From Xylogone sp. PMI_703 (Eukaryota > Ascomycota > Leotiomycetes): 64,000 nt of DNA. Where the stretch lies: positions 4,898,001 to 4,962,000 of the forward strand of contig JAJTUQ010000001.1 of the NCBI GenBank assembly GCA_021399445.1. The letters run 5' to 3'. The translations under genes were made by a program, and so were the position numbers. Positions within the stretch are counted from its first letter, which is position 1; every line of letters starts with the position of its first letter. Positions 32,389 to 44,176 of the stretch are shown piece after piece. The notes below the pieces were generated by a model. It saw nothing but the letters and a program-made list of their open reading frames with translations, did not search any database and was not told where the DNA came from.

Positions 32389-33105
32389 GTACCGTACAGG
32401 TAATTCGAGGTTACAAGCTGGAGACTCGCTTTTGCTTTGCGTTGCCCCGACCCGCTTGCTTGCTCGCTGGTTCGTTCGCTGTTGCGGGTGCTTATACTTA
32501 GATCAAACTTCCTGATAGTAACTAACCTATCTTCCCACATTGTGATAATGCATGTTTGCAGCATTCCGTCGATGTCCTGCAGTTGCCGTGCTTTTTGTTG
32601 ACTAGCGCACGGGGAAGCAGATCTGGGAAAAGATGGACACTGAGCTGATGGCTGATGGCTGATTTGGATACGGTATTGTACAGTGTACAGTGTACCAAGC
32701 ACGCACCTGCGTTTGCTGGCTGGGCTCTTCCATAATTACAGTACGGTAGATCCGTATACAGTAAGCCGGAAGTTCGAGTTCGGCGTTGGGGAAAGGGGTC
32801 CTTGACCGCCAATAAGGGGAATGGAAGACTGCTGACTCGTTGCTTCTCTTTCTTCATGCTACCCTAATCAAAAGAGAGCTCCATCTGGCAATTTTAAAAC
32901 AACCTGCTAGGCCCGGATACCGTTGCAGCCCGATCTCCAATAATCTCTTTAGAAAATTGGTGAGTTGTACCGTACGGTAGTAAGCTCTCCTCGCTACAGG
33001 TATCCTCGAGGACAATCAGATTATCATCTTACCGCTATCGGGGGGGACAAGGAGCGCGATCTCCACTGCAGCCAGCAACGGTACAGTAATAGTTACAGTA
33101 ATGAC
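32389..33105. repeat. Cluster of TACGGTA / TACCGTA / TACAGTA motifs
   Basis: Motifs such as GTACCGTAC (32389), TACGGTA (32669), GTACAGTGTACAGTGTAC (32678), TACAGTACGGTA (32737), GTACCGTACGGTAG (32967) and GGTACAGTAATAGTTACAGT (33080) recur within about 700 bp. More copies lie near 33886-33920 and 35157. They are short, near-palindromic and irregularly spaced, unlike a tandem repeat. Confidence 0.5.
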
Positions 33106-35472
33106 TTGCCGTGAGGTTTTCCCTTGCATACTCAGCAAGACTGATCGTCCCTAATTCCATCTTCGATTCCAATCGGGGGTTCCTGCCGGGGGGCTCTCCT
33201 GTTCAAAGCGCCCCGTGCCGAGACTGCCGTTCCCCTTATCCCTTAGCCCTTAAGCCCTTATCCCCCTATCTCTTCTTGCCTTTTTCCTTGCATGGCCTTC
33301 GATGCATGTTGTTGAATCCGGAAATGTGAGTTGTGATATAATTATCGAGTGCACCATTTGCGGCAACCATTACATCTTCAAGCAAACCCTTGGATCCTTG
33401 CTTTGCTCTGCTGTTGGCACGTTGCCTTGCTTTTAATCGGGAGGTATAAGTGCCGTATTATTACCACTGGAAAAGGGATTGTACCTGTACGCTGCCCCCC
33501 CTTGGTAAGAAGCTAATGCCCGCTGCCTGTCCACCGACGACGGAAACAGAACAGACCATGATCTATGCGCGCCATGCAAAAACTATCGAATTGATCCCTT
33601 TACACAGTAATCCAGAGAACCACCGTCTGCGAAGCAAATCAAAAGCAATACGAAACCCCCGACGTTGCTTCGCAGTGGGTGTCGCTAATAGACAACTCCC
33701 CGCCGGCACCTGGCTTCCCTCCAGTTAGGCGTGGGGCCTACCAGTGGATCATTTAATTAGCCTCTTACCGTTCCTCTTCGACCTTCTAAGGTCCATGGCG
33801 TCCATTGGGCGGTGGTGAGAGTTGGGGATGGCATCCGGTGGAGGCTACGTAACATGCAGATGGAGATTGTTTGATGGCCTAATAATACCGTATGCCATGC
33901 CAGTACTGTATGCCATATGCTAATCATGTTCCGCGGCCTGTTGAGGTTGAGGCCCCGGTGATAGAGAAAGCCCTAAGCAACACGTTGAAGCGACGACTCT
34001 CTGTTCTGTGGAGGCGCCGGAGGGAAAGGGGCTGCTGCGCCTCTCCCGCAACAGAAGAATCGATGCCCTCTACTCATCATCACTTGGATCCCCAAAGAGG
34101 ATCCAGCGATTGTGCTGTCAAAGCTTCCAAGGGAGGAGATCATTTACACAGTGCCGTACGCTGCAGAGGCAGGATTCTAGCAGCAATCGCCCGAAAGTCA
34201 GCTGTTTCACCCGTCGCCATTCCGCTCCCGTTCACGAACCGTCATTACTGCAGATGCGATCCATGGTAATCGGTACGTAGCCCACAACCATCCCGGCATG
34301 AATCGTTTCTGCGTACAGAAAGAGACCTCCACTTTCATAAGGTATGGTACTGTAATTTTTGTGGGATTTGTATCCACCCAAATCTCTGGCTCAAAGAAGA
34401 GTATCCCCTTGTGATTACTCCTGTGTTCCTGCGCATTGAATTTGTGCGCTTGAGCTTTTCCCCAGAAGGAGGCGATGTCTCGACAGCCACAGGCCAATGA
34501 GGATGTCGAGCCTGCGATTCTCGCTCTGTATGGACGATACAACGACCAGCTATTATTGTGACGTCTTGCCCTGCTGCTGAGGGCAAAGAGCTGGAGGAGC
34601 TCTGGCTCGGAAAGTAAGACAATAAGGGATCTGAACTGCTGGACCTCGAATCAGATAGCTGGGACCTGCTTTCCTGCAGGTGCTGCGACTGTGTGTCTCC
34701 GATAATGAGACCAAGACGCTATTTGCTTCTTGTCATCCCAGCGCAGCAGGGTCGCCAACTGTCCCTGAGAAAAATGCTTTGCTGCCCAGTGCCATGCTGG
34801 GAGCTCGAGCTTCTGGAAACGCGCACGATCCTTGGGGCGCGAGACGTAATACTCCGTGTACTGGGTGCATCTTTGTGCTCTGGAAGAAGAAGAAGGGAAG
34901 CTCGGTGGTCGTACAACTAGTCGCTCTATTTCTCCACGCCCCGGGACCGTGCCAAGGGGGAAGAGTATTGCTGTTGCCGTTGCTGTTGCTGTTGTGTTTG
35001 ATTCTGGAAAGCGGACCCTGTGGCCCCTAAAACATGAGCGCCCTTTGCCCCCTATACGTAGCCTATGCGTTGCTGTTCCCACTGGCATCTGGCGGTGGTG
35101 GTGGCCACCAACAAACGCACTTCATCAAGCTGGCAGAGGCAAATCATCACATATACCGTACTTCATCCTCGCCCAGTACACTGCTCCTTCCCGCTCTTCT
35201 CTCCTCTCTCTTCTCGCTCTCCTCCTATTGCTCTTGTTGTGTAGAAAATCCGCCCTTCCTTTCCATACCTCGCCACGGTCAGCAGCTGCATCTGACGTCT
35301 GGCTGACAGCACTGGGACGCCATAGGAGCCGCGCGAGGCCTCAGCAACACGCGCGTCGACGACTCCATTGAGGTACTTAAATGAGCACCGGTCCCAGCGA
35401 AGCATCGCACCCCGTCTTGATCCAGGCCCGTCCAGTCTGACCCAAGCCCAACAGGGTCTCCTGTGTGCCTCG

Positions 35473-35484
35473 TATATAAGGGCT
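35473..35484 (+). promoter_or_regulatory. Candidate TATA box for the Pin4-like gene
   Basis: GTATATAAGGGC sits about 640 nt upstream of the ATG at 36125, followed by pyrimidine-rich sequence typical of fungal transcription starts. If used, the mRNA has a 5' leader of up to about 600 nt unless it contains an intron. Confidence 0.35.
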
Positions 35485-36124
35485 GGAACTCCTGTCACGG
35501 TGACTGCGACTGCACCCGTCTCCCTAACGAAAAATAAATTGCCGCTAGCCGCTTGCAGCCTAGTCCCGCCGTCGTCCACGAGCCTCGAGCGGAAGTTGAA
35601 AGTATCTCTCCCTCTTCGCACTCCCATCCATCCTCCTGTGCTCTCACCACTACGCGCACTATTGCGTAGCTCTTTGCACCTCTATTTCCTTCTCCAGCTC
35701 AGACTTCCTACCCTCGATTCCTGTCCCGCCACTGTCTCGCCCGCCCGTCGCCGTTGCCTCGCCTTCACCGGTCGAGAAAACAAGTGAGTTTAAAGGAGAA
35801 AAGAGTTTCCCGGGTACCAGAGGCACAACTGCAGCACGCCCCTGTAGCGGTCCAGCCCAACCTACCTACCCTCGAGACAGCTTCGCTGGAGCTGCTCACT
35901 CCTTCCACATATCTGGCGCAGGAGCCTTTCGCACCGTTTCGTCGAGAGCAGCATATTTGCACCAGCTTCGACGAGCATTTGGAGGGGGTTTCGTCGGTTT
36001 TTGTAAGCTTGCTTTGGCTTGCCGTTGCGGGCTGCGTTGCACAGAAAGTTTGGCAGGGCAAGACAGCTTTCCCAAACCGTGCAGGACCTGCAAACGCATA
36101 CCGCTCTGAAAATCGTTGCCCATC

Positions 36125-38133
36125 ATGAGTCAACAGTATCAGGACATGTATCAGGAGTACGCCACAAACCGGTCGCCCGGTTCTACTCGTGGCTACAGCG
36201 GGCTCAGTATCAACCGTCAGACTTCCAGACAGTTTGACGCCTACAGTACTCTGCAGCAGGGCCTCTATACAGCTGAGGACCACGCTGCTCGCTTTGAACC
36301 TTCCAGTCGATTCGATAGAATACCCTCTGCCACTCTCTCAAACTACCCATATGATAACCAGACATGGAGTTATGCTGCTACGGCGAATACAATCGGTGGA
36401 AATCGTTTGAAGCCAACCACTACGGCCCGCAGAGCGGGCATCCCAGCTGTAAGCCAGTTTGACGTGAATGATGGACTTTTTGAACATCATGCTGATCTGA
36501 TCCAGACATGGCTCGAACCCCAGTTGACCACTTCCATGCCCTCTCTTAGCCTCCATCAGCTTGGTAACACGTTTTCTCAACAGCAGATGCAGTCTCATCA
36601 GCGAATTTCTCCGCCTCCAGGAGAAGAAGAGCTGATTCCCACGGCTATCGTCATAAAGAATATTCCCTTTGCCGTCAAGAAAGAGCAGCTTGTGGCTCTC
36701 ATGACGGAGATGAACCTCCCTCTTCCCTATGCCTTTAACTATCATTTTGATAACGGCGTTTTCAGGGGCCTAGCATTCGCTAACTTCACCACTGCGGAGG
36801 AGACTTCGCAAGTGATCGAGGCTATGAATCACATGGATCTGCAAGGCAGGAAGCTCCGGGTTGAGTATAAGAAAATGCTCCCAGCTGCGGAGCGAGACAG
36901 GATCGAGCGTGATAAGAGGGAAAGAAGGGGACAGCTGCAAGAACAACACCAGCCCATGCAGCCTGGATCTTTGCACAACCAAGCATCACTATCATCCATT
37001 AACTCGGGCATTCCAGCGACCTCGCCATCTCCAGTATCCATGCGAACGGATATGAAGCTTAGTGAGTTTTGTTATAACCAGTGTTTTGTGGATTTTGTTT
37101 CTAACTATGCGGAGCTGACTTTGTGTCTTCAATAGCCGGAATTGATTTGAATGACCCTACCACTCTAGGATTCTATACAGAACTATTGCTTTTCAAAGGC
37201 GATGCTAATCGAGAGATACTGATCTTCCCCAGTACTATCACGCCGATGGAGCGGCGAACCATTCACACTCTTGCCCACAACATGGGCCTGGACCATAGAT
37301 CTGAAGGCACTGGCGATATGCGTCAAATCCAGATTCTGAAGAGACCAGCGAACAAGGGTTCGAATACCACTACCATCAGTCAGCCGGTGCCGCAACTACC
37401 TACTGGTTACTTCAATGAGTCCCAACGTCGTGGACTTAACCGTGCGGCGACAATTGACTTTGGTGAGTCTCGAGGACTAGACTCTGGTTACTACAGTCAC
37501 ACGCTCGGTCGTCAAGGTTCTGGCCTCCTCGACATTCCAGGTTCCCCAGGGGTAGGTAGTCTGAGTGCAGCACAGAATCTCCGGGCAGCCAAGTCTTTCG
37601 CAGACCTCAGATCATACACTCCGTCTCCTGTGCCATCGTCTGCTAGCTTTCCAGTCAACCTCACCCAGAATGTTTCTCGATATGCAGAATATGGATTGGC
37701 GACAGGTGCTTCAGGAACTCCTAACCTTACACCTACATCTGCTGGCGGCAACTCTCGTGATAGTGACTTCCTTGCCAATGGGATTAGCAATATGACACTT
37801 GGATATGATAGGCCTAGTGCTCGATCCAATGGAAGAATCGGTGGAGAGCGAGAGAACCACGGGATCTCGGCTGGCGCCATTGGAAGCCAACGTCCGTCAA
37901 ATGGAAACAACTATGATGATAACCAACGAAATGGGACCTCCACTGTTGAGAGACAGCCAAGAGGCCCAGGGAGTGATTGGCCGACCGGCTTTACTAGGCC
38001 GCGTCAGAATGGTCATGTAACTCGAGGCAGTGGTGAGCTTGATCTGAAAAGCGTCGAAAGGGACTGGGATGATAACATGACTCAAGATTCCTCCGACCGA
38101 AGCACCCAGCAATCCACTTCACGATTCATGTAA
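36125..38133 (+). CDS. RRM and R3H domain RNA-binding protein, Pin4/Cip-like
   Basis: Probable mRNA-binding regulator related to budding yeast Pin4 and fission yeast Cip1/Cip2, which act in stress responses and cell-cycle control. Two exons (36125-37061 and 37136-38133), separated by a 74-nt intron with a CTAAC branch point, give 644 aa. The N-terminal 170 residues are Ser/Gln/Tyr-rich. The RRM lies at about residues 172-252 (RNP2-like AIVIKNIPF, RNP1-like FRGLAFANF, then GRKLRVEYKK). The R3H domain lies at about 314-381 (TTLGFYTELLLFKGD, then PMERRTIHTLAHNMGLDHRS). The intron falls between the two domains. The tail is low-complexity and rich in Ser, Gly and Asn. The start is the ATG at 36125; an in-frame TTG nine bases earlier is not a fungal start. 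A reading frame in the leader ends in a TGA that overlaps the ATG. Confidence 0.88.
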
Positions 38134-39963
38134 ACGGCTTTTCTGTTCTGCGGAGATCTTCTCCCACGATGTTACGACATTAGACCATCTTAGCAACGTC
38201 ACATCTTTAGCACGAAAGCGCATTCTCTTGGGCACTGGCTAGATGTCTATTGATAAAAGGGTTCTGTTATTTTCCTTAAAAAAGGCTGTGGACGAGACCC
38301 AATTTTTTCGATGTCCTTCTCGACAATGGCCTGAATTTCTACAGCATTTAACTTATTTGTAATTATGTTTGTCCTCTCCTCCCTCGTGAGGAACCCACAC
38401 TGGCTCGGATTGCTGGCGATATACCTGCCTAGATGGCCATTTTCAGGGGTTGGCTAGAAAAATGAAACGATTGTGGACAAATGACGACTTGAAAACTTCA
38501 CGAAAACCATACGACAGGATACCATATTACAGCGCCTGGGCAACCAATCATGACTTACGCTGCTATGACATTCCCGGACACTTTTCCCCAAAAAATCGCA
38601 TAGCTTTTATCTATCGCTTTGGACTCGAATTAATTTAACCCCCCTATATATATATCCTTCGAGTATTCCACTGACGACTACGTTCCCAACACCAATCTTA
38701 TCCCCCCAATGCGTCATCCAGGGGGTCGAGTCGGAATTTTTAAAAATCAAAAAAATTTTCACGCAAACTTTTTATGAACCGTACCGTCTCAATCTACCTT
38801 GATGGAATAGCCAACCTTTTTCTCCTGTGTTTGCATGATATGGACCATTTTCTTTTCATCCGTGATGGATAGTGGATTCTGTGTTGCTGACAATTCTTGG
38901 GAGGGCTGCCGGATTAGCGTTGTGTTGAGATGGTTCACCTGTATTCTTACAGCACACCTTTTATCTTGCGAGTTTCTGCTTCTTAAGATTGCACGAAATG
39001 CTACCTACATTGTTTGTTTTTGGATTTTTTGGGTCCCTGAAATGAGTTCGCAAAGCTCTCTCTCTCCATGGTTCACACTTTCGAGGTGGATTTTGCAGCA
39101 AAAAAGTGTTATAGTTGGCATATATTATGAAGTTTGGCGCGTGAAATTTATGAGAATCCATTAAAAAAATTATTTGTTGCAGTTATTTTTGTGTTGTGCG
39201 AAGCTTTTGATGACGATGAAGGAAGGGGCTGACGTGATGAGATAAGAGAACGGATGAAATGAAAAATGCTGCAGCTTTATTACTATTTAAAACTCGTGTC
39301 TTCTTAATAAATACCAGCTTAACGGGTTGAAACTTCTTCATGACTTGAAATAGGGCAGATATACGAAGGCAAAGAAAGTCTGATTTCGCCTCCTTTGACT
39401 TGAGAAATATGTGCATACACAACCCAATTGGTTGCTTAATTTTAATGTATGTGGTTAGCTATTCCTCAAGGAGTCACGACGTATCGACCTGAGGAATTCC
39501 AATTTCAAGCCCACCCTTCTCTTCTTTTTGATCTCTTACTGGACAGTTCCATGTCTTATTAAACGAGGCTTGTCTTTAATATTGGAGCTCTAATAATTCA
39601 TAACTTGTATCCACGTGTATTCATATGATAATCTGGATCTATTATTTTTACTTGCGGTGAAATCCACTGATGCCTTCAAAGAATGAACTTGATCGTTCTC
39701 CTAGGGGAGAGAGTCGAGTATCACATAATGGAGAATAAATAAGGATTAATGATATAAGTGAATATAAATTTGCCCTCATGTTATGCGAGGGGTTATGACA
39801 GTAATTTGCTAAGAACTGAATCACACCCTCGTGATTCAGTAGATATTGTAAATGTGATCGAGTTGACGATACTATTATTTGATTACTATCCTATAGTATC
39901 CGTACAATGCTTTCATAATTTTCTACTAAATCTATCCAAAATACAATACAGTATCAACTAAGG
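38134..39963. other. Gene-free AT-rich stretch downstream of the Pin4-like gene
   Basis: About 1.8 kb with the 3' UTR of the RNA-binding gene and AT-rich sequence, including a TATATATAT run near 38645 and poly-A/T runs near 38740. Only short, unconserved open frames. Confidence 0.55.
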
Positions 39964-40296
39964 ATGCCATATCTCCAGCTCTCAGGCACCGAGCTTGAAA
40001 TAATCGCTCGAACCAGTGATACAACAATAGCACTATCGCTCGGACGCCAGTCTCTAACCAAGTCCTTGAGCTACTGGCAATGCTGCGGTGGCCAGTACGT
40101 CTTTTGCGAGAGACGGCATCCCTATACCTCCTCTGAAGGAAGCAAGGATGCTGGGCAGGATGTCTTGTTGATGAAGATATGTAAGGACTGTGGCCATGAG
40201 TGCTGTGAGCGGTGTTTTATTGGGAATAAGGTCAATGACGAGGTTGGGAGGGAGGATGGAGGGGTTGATGGTATTCCGGATGGCGAGGCAACTTGA
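39964..40296 (+). CDS. Small Cys-rich protein, possible zinc ribbon
   Basis: Single-exon frame of 110 aa. The C-terminal half has paired cysteines in a zinc-ribbon-like order: YWQCCGGQYVFCERRHPY, a spacer, then ICKDCGHECCERCF. Small fungal proteins with a WQCC...C and CxxCxHxxCxxC arrangement are common and uncharacterised. The gene is convergent with the DHA2 transporter (130 nt between stops). The N-terminus has no signal peptide. I cannot name the family. The Cys pattern makes chance unlikely, but the start and a possible upstream exon remain uncertain. Confidence 0.5.
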   Translation: MPYLQLSGTELEIIARTSDTTIALSLGRQSLTKSLSYWQCCGGQYVFCERRHPYTSSEGSKDAGQDVLLMKICKDCGHECCERCFIGNKVNDEVGREDGGVDGIPDGEAT

Positions 40297-40425
40297 GTCT
40301 CAAGGAAAAGAGACAGCTTTGGACTTTTGTTTTTGGATTGGGGATATATAAGTATTGAATTCAAATTTGTATTGGATTTCAGTGATTAAGATTGTCTTTT
40401 CATGCTGCTGGAGCGGCCTAGTTAT

Positions 40426-42379
40426 TTATGATTGCTTCTGTTTGACAGACTTCCACTCCATTCCCAAGGTTCCAAATACCGTAGCAATAGTCAAAGCAAC
40501 AGGGAGAAAGAATGTCCTCGTAACTGCCATATCAAATCCAAAGAGTGCTGAACTGAGCTGCTCTGGCTTGACATAATCCCTTAGATCTAATAGCCCAACG
40601 CTATCCAAGACAGTGGAGTTGAGACCCGGCACGGCCGCCTCAACATAATGATTCAGCCGCTCTGTGAATATGGTATTTGCTACAGGAACGAAGATCGCAG
40701 GTCCAAAATTTTGGGCGAATATGACGGCTGATATAGCGACTGGAGCATCACGCTGTGAGAAGACCGTCTGTGCCGCAACTTGAGGCGCCTGGAAACCTAC
40801 GCCTGTACCAAAGCCCAACAGAGCTTGGTAACCGATTAATTTTGCTATAGAGGCATTGACTTTTAGCGTTGTGAATAGACCTGCACTAATTGGAGTGATG
40901 ATACTGGTGGCAATCATGAATGGGGTGTAGTATCCCAGCATCGAAGTCGCTGAACCAGCAAGCAATGCTGAGGCAAAGAATCCTACGACACTCGAGAGAC
41001 AGAGAACACCGCTTTTTGTCGCACTTGCACCTCTCACTACTTGGAAGTATATTGGCATCTGAAATGTAATTTGCCAGTTAGTTTTGCTAGTAAGGCTAGG
41101 ATAGAGGGACTTACGTAGTACTCAATAACAGAGAGGGAGGAATTATTACAGAAGCTAAACCACATGCCAGAGATCAAGCTTCGTTGGCCGATGATGCGAA
41201 GTGGAAGTGTTGCCTTCTCTCCTCGTCGGTACTGCTGGAAAGCAAATGCACTAATGAGAGCTCCAGAGAGGATGAGAAGAACGATAATGCGTGCATCTTG
41301 CCAGCCATACTTGGATCCTCCCCATTGTAAAGCCAGGAGTAAGGAGATGATTGACGGGACAAAGATGGCAGTCCCGACTATATCGATCTTGTCCAGCTTC
41401 TCTTTCCAGGTTCCTGCTGAATCCAATTGGACCCTTGGATTCTCGAAAAAGAAGTAGATTGCAAGGAAGGCGATGACACCAAGGGGCAGGTTGATGTAGA
41501 AACACCATCGCCAAGATATTCTGTCCGTTAAGGCACCACCAAGAAGCGGTGCAGCGAGTGAAGCAACATCTTCAAAAGCAGCAGCAGTGCCACCTATAAT
41601 GGGCCGCTGACGCAGAGGTATACTTTGATGTATCATCCTGGTAGGAGAATAAGCTACAATTTCTGGGGCGATTTGGAGATAAAAGAACAAAATATGACAT
41701 AAAGAGAAAGAGAAGAGTGTAGAGTAGAAATATTCTTGCCAACTTACGTGAATATTCCAGATATCATGCCTCCAGCACCCAAACCAGAGATTGCACGGCC
41801 AAGGACCAATGCCGCTGAAGAGGAGGCCGAGCCCGAGAGAGCAGACCCCAATTCGAAAATGCAGAGGGCCGTTAGGAAAACGACCTTGAGGGAGAAGATG
41901 CTGTACATTTTGCCAAACATGAATTGGAAGGAACAGCTTGTGAATCGATAAGCCGCATAGTACCAGCCGACATCTGAGATGGTCTTGAAGTGCGTGGTAA
42001 TGGCTGGCACGGCGGTAGCTACGATGTTGAAGTCCAAGCCGATGAGGGCGAGGGAGACCACGATTGCCATGATGATGAGGATCAACTTGCTTCGGGCTGG
42101 GTATTCAATTTCTTCCTGAGTTGCAGGTTCAAGGATCTCGAATTGGGTGGTGGCCGTCTGAGTTTCTGGGTTGATAGCATCATTCGGGTCATTGGTAACC
42201 TCTCGAATGGAGAGGGAATGTGAAATGCTAGGTCTTCGAGCAGTGTTTACAACTGGGACGCTCTTATCCATTGAAGCAGAATTAGTGTCTGAAGCATTGC
42301 CTATAGGTTGAATATGATCTTGAACTGGCTCGATGTTATCCTGCGTAGTCAAAGGCCTCAGAGCCACAGGAAGGTCCAT
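40426..42379 (-). CDS. MFS transporter, DHA2 (14-TMS drug:H+ antiporter) family
   Basis: Probable plasma-membrane efflux pump for drugs or secondary metabolites; the substrate is unknown. Three exons on the minus strand (42379-41748, 41637-41115, 41058-40426) with introns of 110 and 56 nt give 595 aa. A cytoplasmic tail of about 95 residues is followed by TM1 with LIGLDFNIVATAVPAIT, then DVGWYYAAYRFTSCSFQFMF, motif C-like GRAISGLGAGGM, PLLGGALTDRISWRWCFYIN and the later helices GYQALLGFGTGVGFQAPQVA. These are standard for fungal toxin-efflux-like DHA2 proteins. No biosynthetic genes lie next to it, so a cluster role is not supported here. Exon joins were placed by frame and family conservation (GMISGIFT to MIHQSIPLRQRP, and VIEYY to MPIYFQVV). 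Confidence 0.9.
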
Positions 42380-43438
42380 TGTTTATGACACGGAAGTACA
42401 ATTGGATATTATTTAATCAATTTTTTAGAAGATATATATACACATTTGAAATATGAGTAGTATAGAGTAGAGTAATAACGACAGCAAAAAAAAAATTTGA
42501 AAGAGGATAATGAAGCTAAAGAGAATGGAAGAGGAAGCTGAGAGATGCAGGCCCGAAGGCACCAGTCCTAACCAACTGGGCGTTGCGTAATTGCGAGAGC
42601 CTACTCCGTACTCCGTAGCAGCGCAGTTGAATTCCGCACAGTGATTGACGAACTGGACATGCACGTGTAAGGCGCCTGCATAGAAAGTGAGAGGAGGACG
42701 AATACTTGTACGTCAGTAGGAGACGTGGAGATGACGAGGTAGACATCCTTTTTGTAAAGTTTATTATGGTTTGTTACCTCTGCAATTAAGTTTGGGGCCA
42801 GGCTGATGGGCTTGCGTTAGTACCTGTAGCTAATAAAAGTCATTGTCCTATGAGATAGCGTGGATTTGAGAGATGTTGTGCGATAATTTAAATTATTATT
42901 GGGGTTACTGTGCTTAGAGTTGCCTAATAGGAATGACTTTGGAGCTCAACCAAGACTCATGAAGGTAGATACCAAAGAATGAATAAGAAGTTGAGAGTAA
43001 TAAGTAATGAAGAATCTGTTGGGGCAAATAACTGGAGACAAGAGACAAATAAGGAATACATGTAAGACGTGTAAATTCGTAACTAATCACCGATGATGCC
43101 AAATACCTCCGTAGAGGAAGTGCCAATCTGTCCTCAGTCCTTGCCCAAGAGTCCCCATGCGACCAAGTGCCCGGAGCGGAACTTTTAGTGTGCCCTTGGG
43201 TGGCCAAAAGCGGATTATTACTGCGCGAAACCATGCGCTTCCATTTCCTACCAATTTCCTCGTCCCCTAGGAATTTATTTTCTCTCTCTTCACTCTTCCT
43301 TTGCTATCCCCAACCTCGCTGTTCAACCTTTGCTTGAGGTCTCACGGCGACTGCAGCTGCTCCGTAATAGTCCGGTTGACCCGTCCAAATCGACAGAAAC
43401 CTTTTCTTCTTGATCGCCAATCTCCCCACTCCGTCACA
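42380..43438. other. Divergent promoter region between the DHA2 transporter and Pho88
   Basis: About 1.1 kb shared upstream by two genes transcribed away from each other. It holds a head-to-tail TACTCCGTACTCCGTA motif at 42602-42617. No coding region recognised. Confidence 0.6.
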
Positions 43439-44176
43439 ATGGCTGGTCTCAGTCCTCAGATGTACGTGGGCATGCGACACCCTTCGACAGTGAAGGATTG
43501 AATGAATATATTTTAGTGATGCTAATATCTTGTCTAGAACCAACCTGGTCATCATCCTCGGTATGATGCAGGTCTCCAAGAGAGTCCCCTTCGATGACCC
43601 GAACGTCTTGAACATTGTCCGGGCTACCTATGTCCTGTCCAACGTCATCATTGCAGGTCTCTACTTCTACACGCAAATCCTGATTAACAGAAAGAAGGGT
43701 ATGTGAAGCTCCCATGCGTTATCGCCGAGAATTGTTCTAGCGGGGTCGCAGCACGGATCGCTGATGTTGCAATGGCAGATTTGACCACCCTCAAGTACGT
43801 CGAGCAGGCTCCCATGGGATCCGGTGAGGAGCCCAAGCTCGTGACCACCACCGTCCACAAATACGATTTGGACCAGGTCAAGGCCCTCTTCAAGTCTCAG
43901 GCCATGGGTATCCTCATGATGGGTGTCATGCACTTGTACTTCAAGTACACCAACCCACTCCTCATCCAGTCCATCATCCCGCTAAAGAGCGCTTTCGAGT
44001 CCAATGAGGTCAAGATCCACGTCTTTGGCACGCCCCCAATCGGCGATCTCAAGCGTCCCTTCAAGGCTGCACAGGGATTTATGAGCGCTTTGGGCGGTGC
44101 TGCGGCACAGGCACAGGACAAGAAGTCCATTGAGGCCGCTGAGAAGGCTGGCCGTGGCGGTGTTAAGGATGAGTAG
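43439..44176 (+). CDS. PHO88: Pho88/Snd3 family ER membrane protein
   Basis: ER membrane protein first linked to phosphate transport and now placed in the SND pathway of protein targeting to the ER. Three exons (43439-43461, 43538-43698, 43779-44176) give 193 aa. The first exon is only 23 nt and encodes MAGLSPQ plus two bases. The sequence continues ITNLVIILGMMQVSKRVPFD, then YVLSNVIIAGLYFYTQILIN, DLTTLKYVEQ, and a C-terminal half with AMGILMMGVMHLYFKYTNPL and KIHVFGTPPIGDLKRPFK. Two or three membrane helices are evident. Length and motifs match fungal Pho88. The short first exon is needed for the conserved N-terminus. Confidence 0.93.

Larger units (their letters stand above)
30368..36124. 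other. 5.7 kb gene-free stretch upstream of the Pin4-like gene
   Basis: Begins with the H2A.Z 3' UTR and ends with the long 5' leader of the RNA-binding gene. Many short open frames occur on both strands (the longest is about 170 codons at 34856-35371) but none has a recognisable domain, and their Leu/Ser/Arg-rich composition looks accidental. Features seen are a cluster of TAC(C/A)GTA/TACGGTA motifs (about 32389-33105), a TATA-like GTATATAAGGG at about 35473 and CT-rich tracts. I saw no transposon or RNA gene. Confidence 0.55.

Noticed and set aside
34856..35371. 171-codon plus-strand frame with a Leu run
   Set aside because: Composition follows CT-rich DNA; no domain, and equally long antisense frames overlap it.
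35754..36128. 124-codon frame in the Pin4-like leader as a separate gene
   Set aside because: No conserved motif, and it overlaps the leader and the start codon of the real gene. Kept only as a possible upstream frame.
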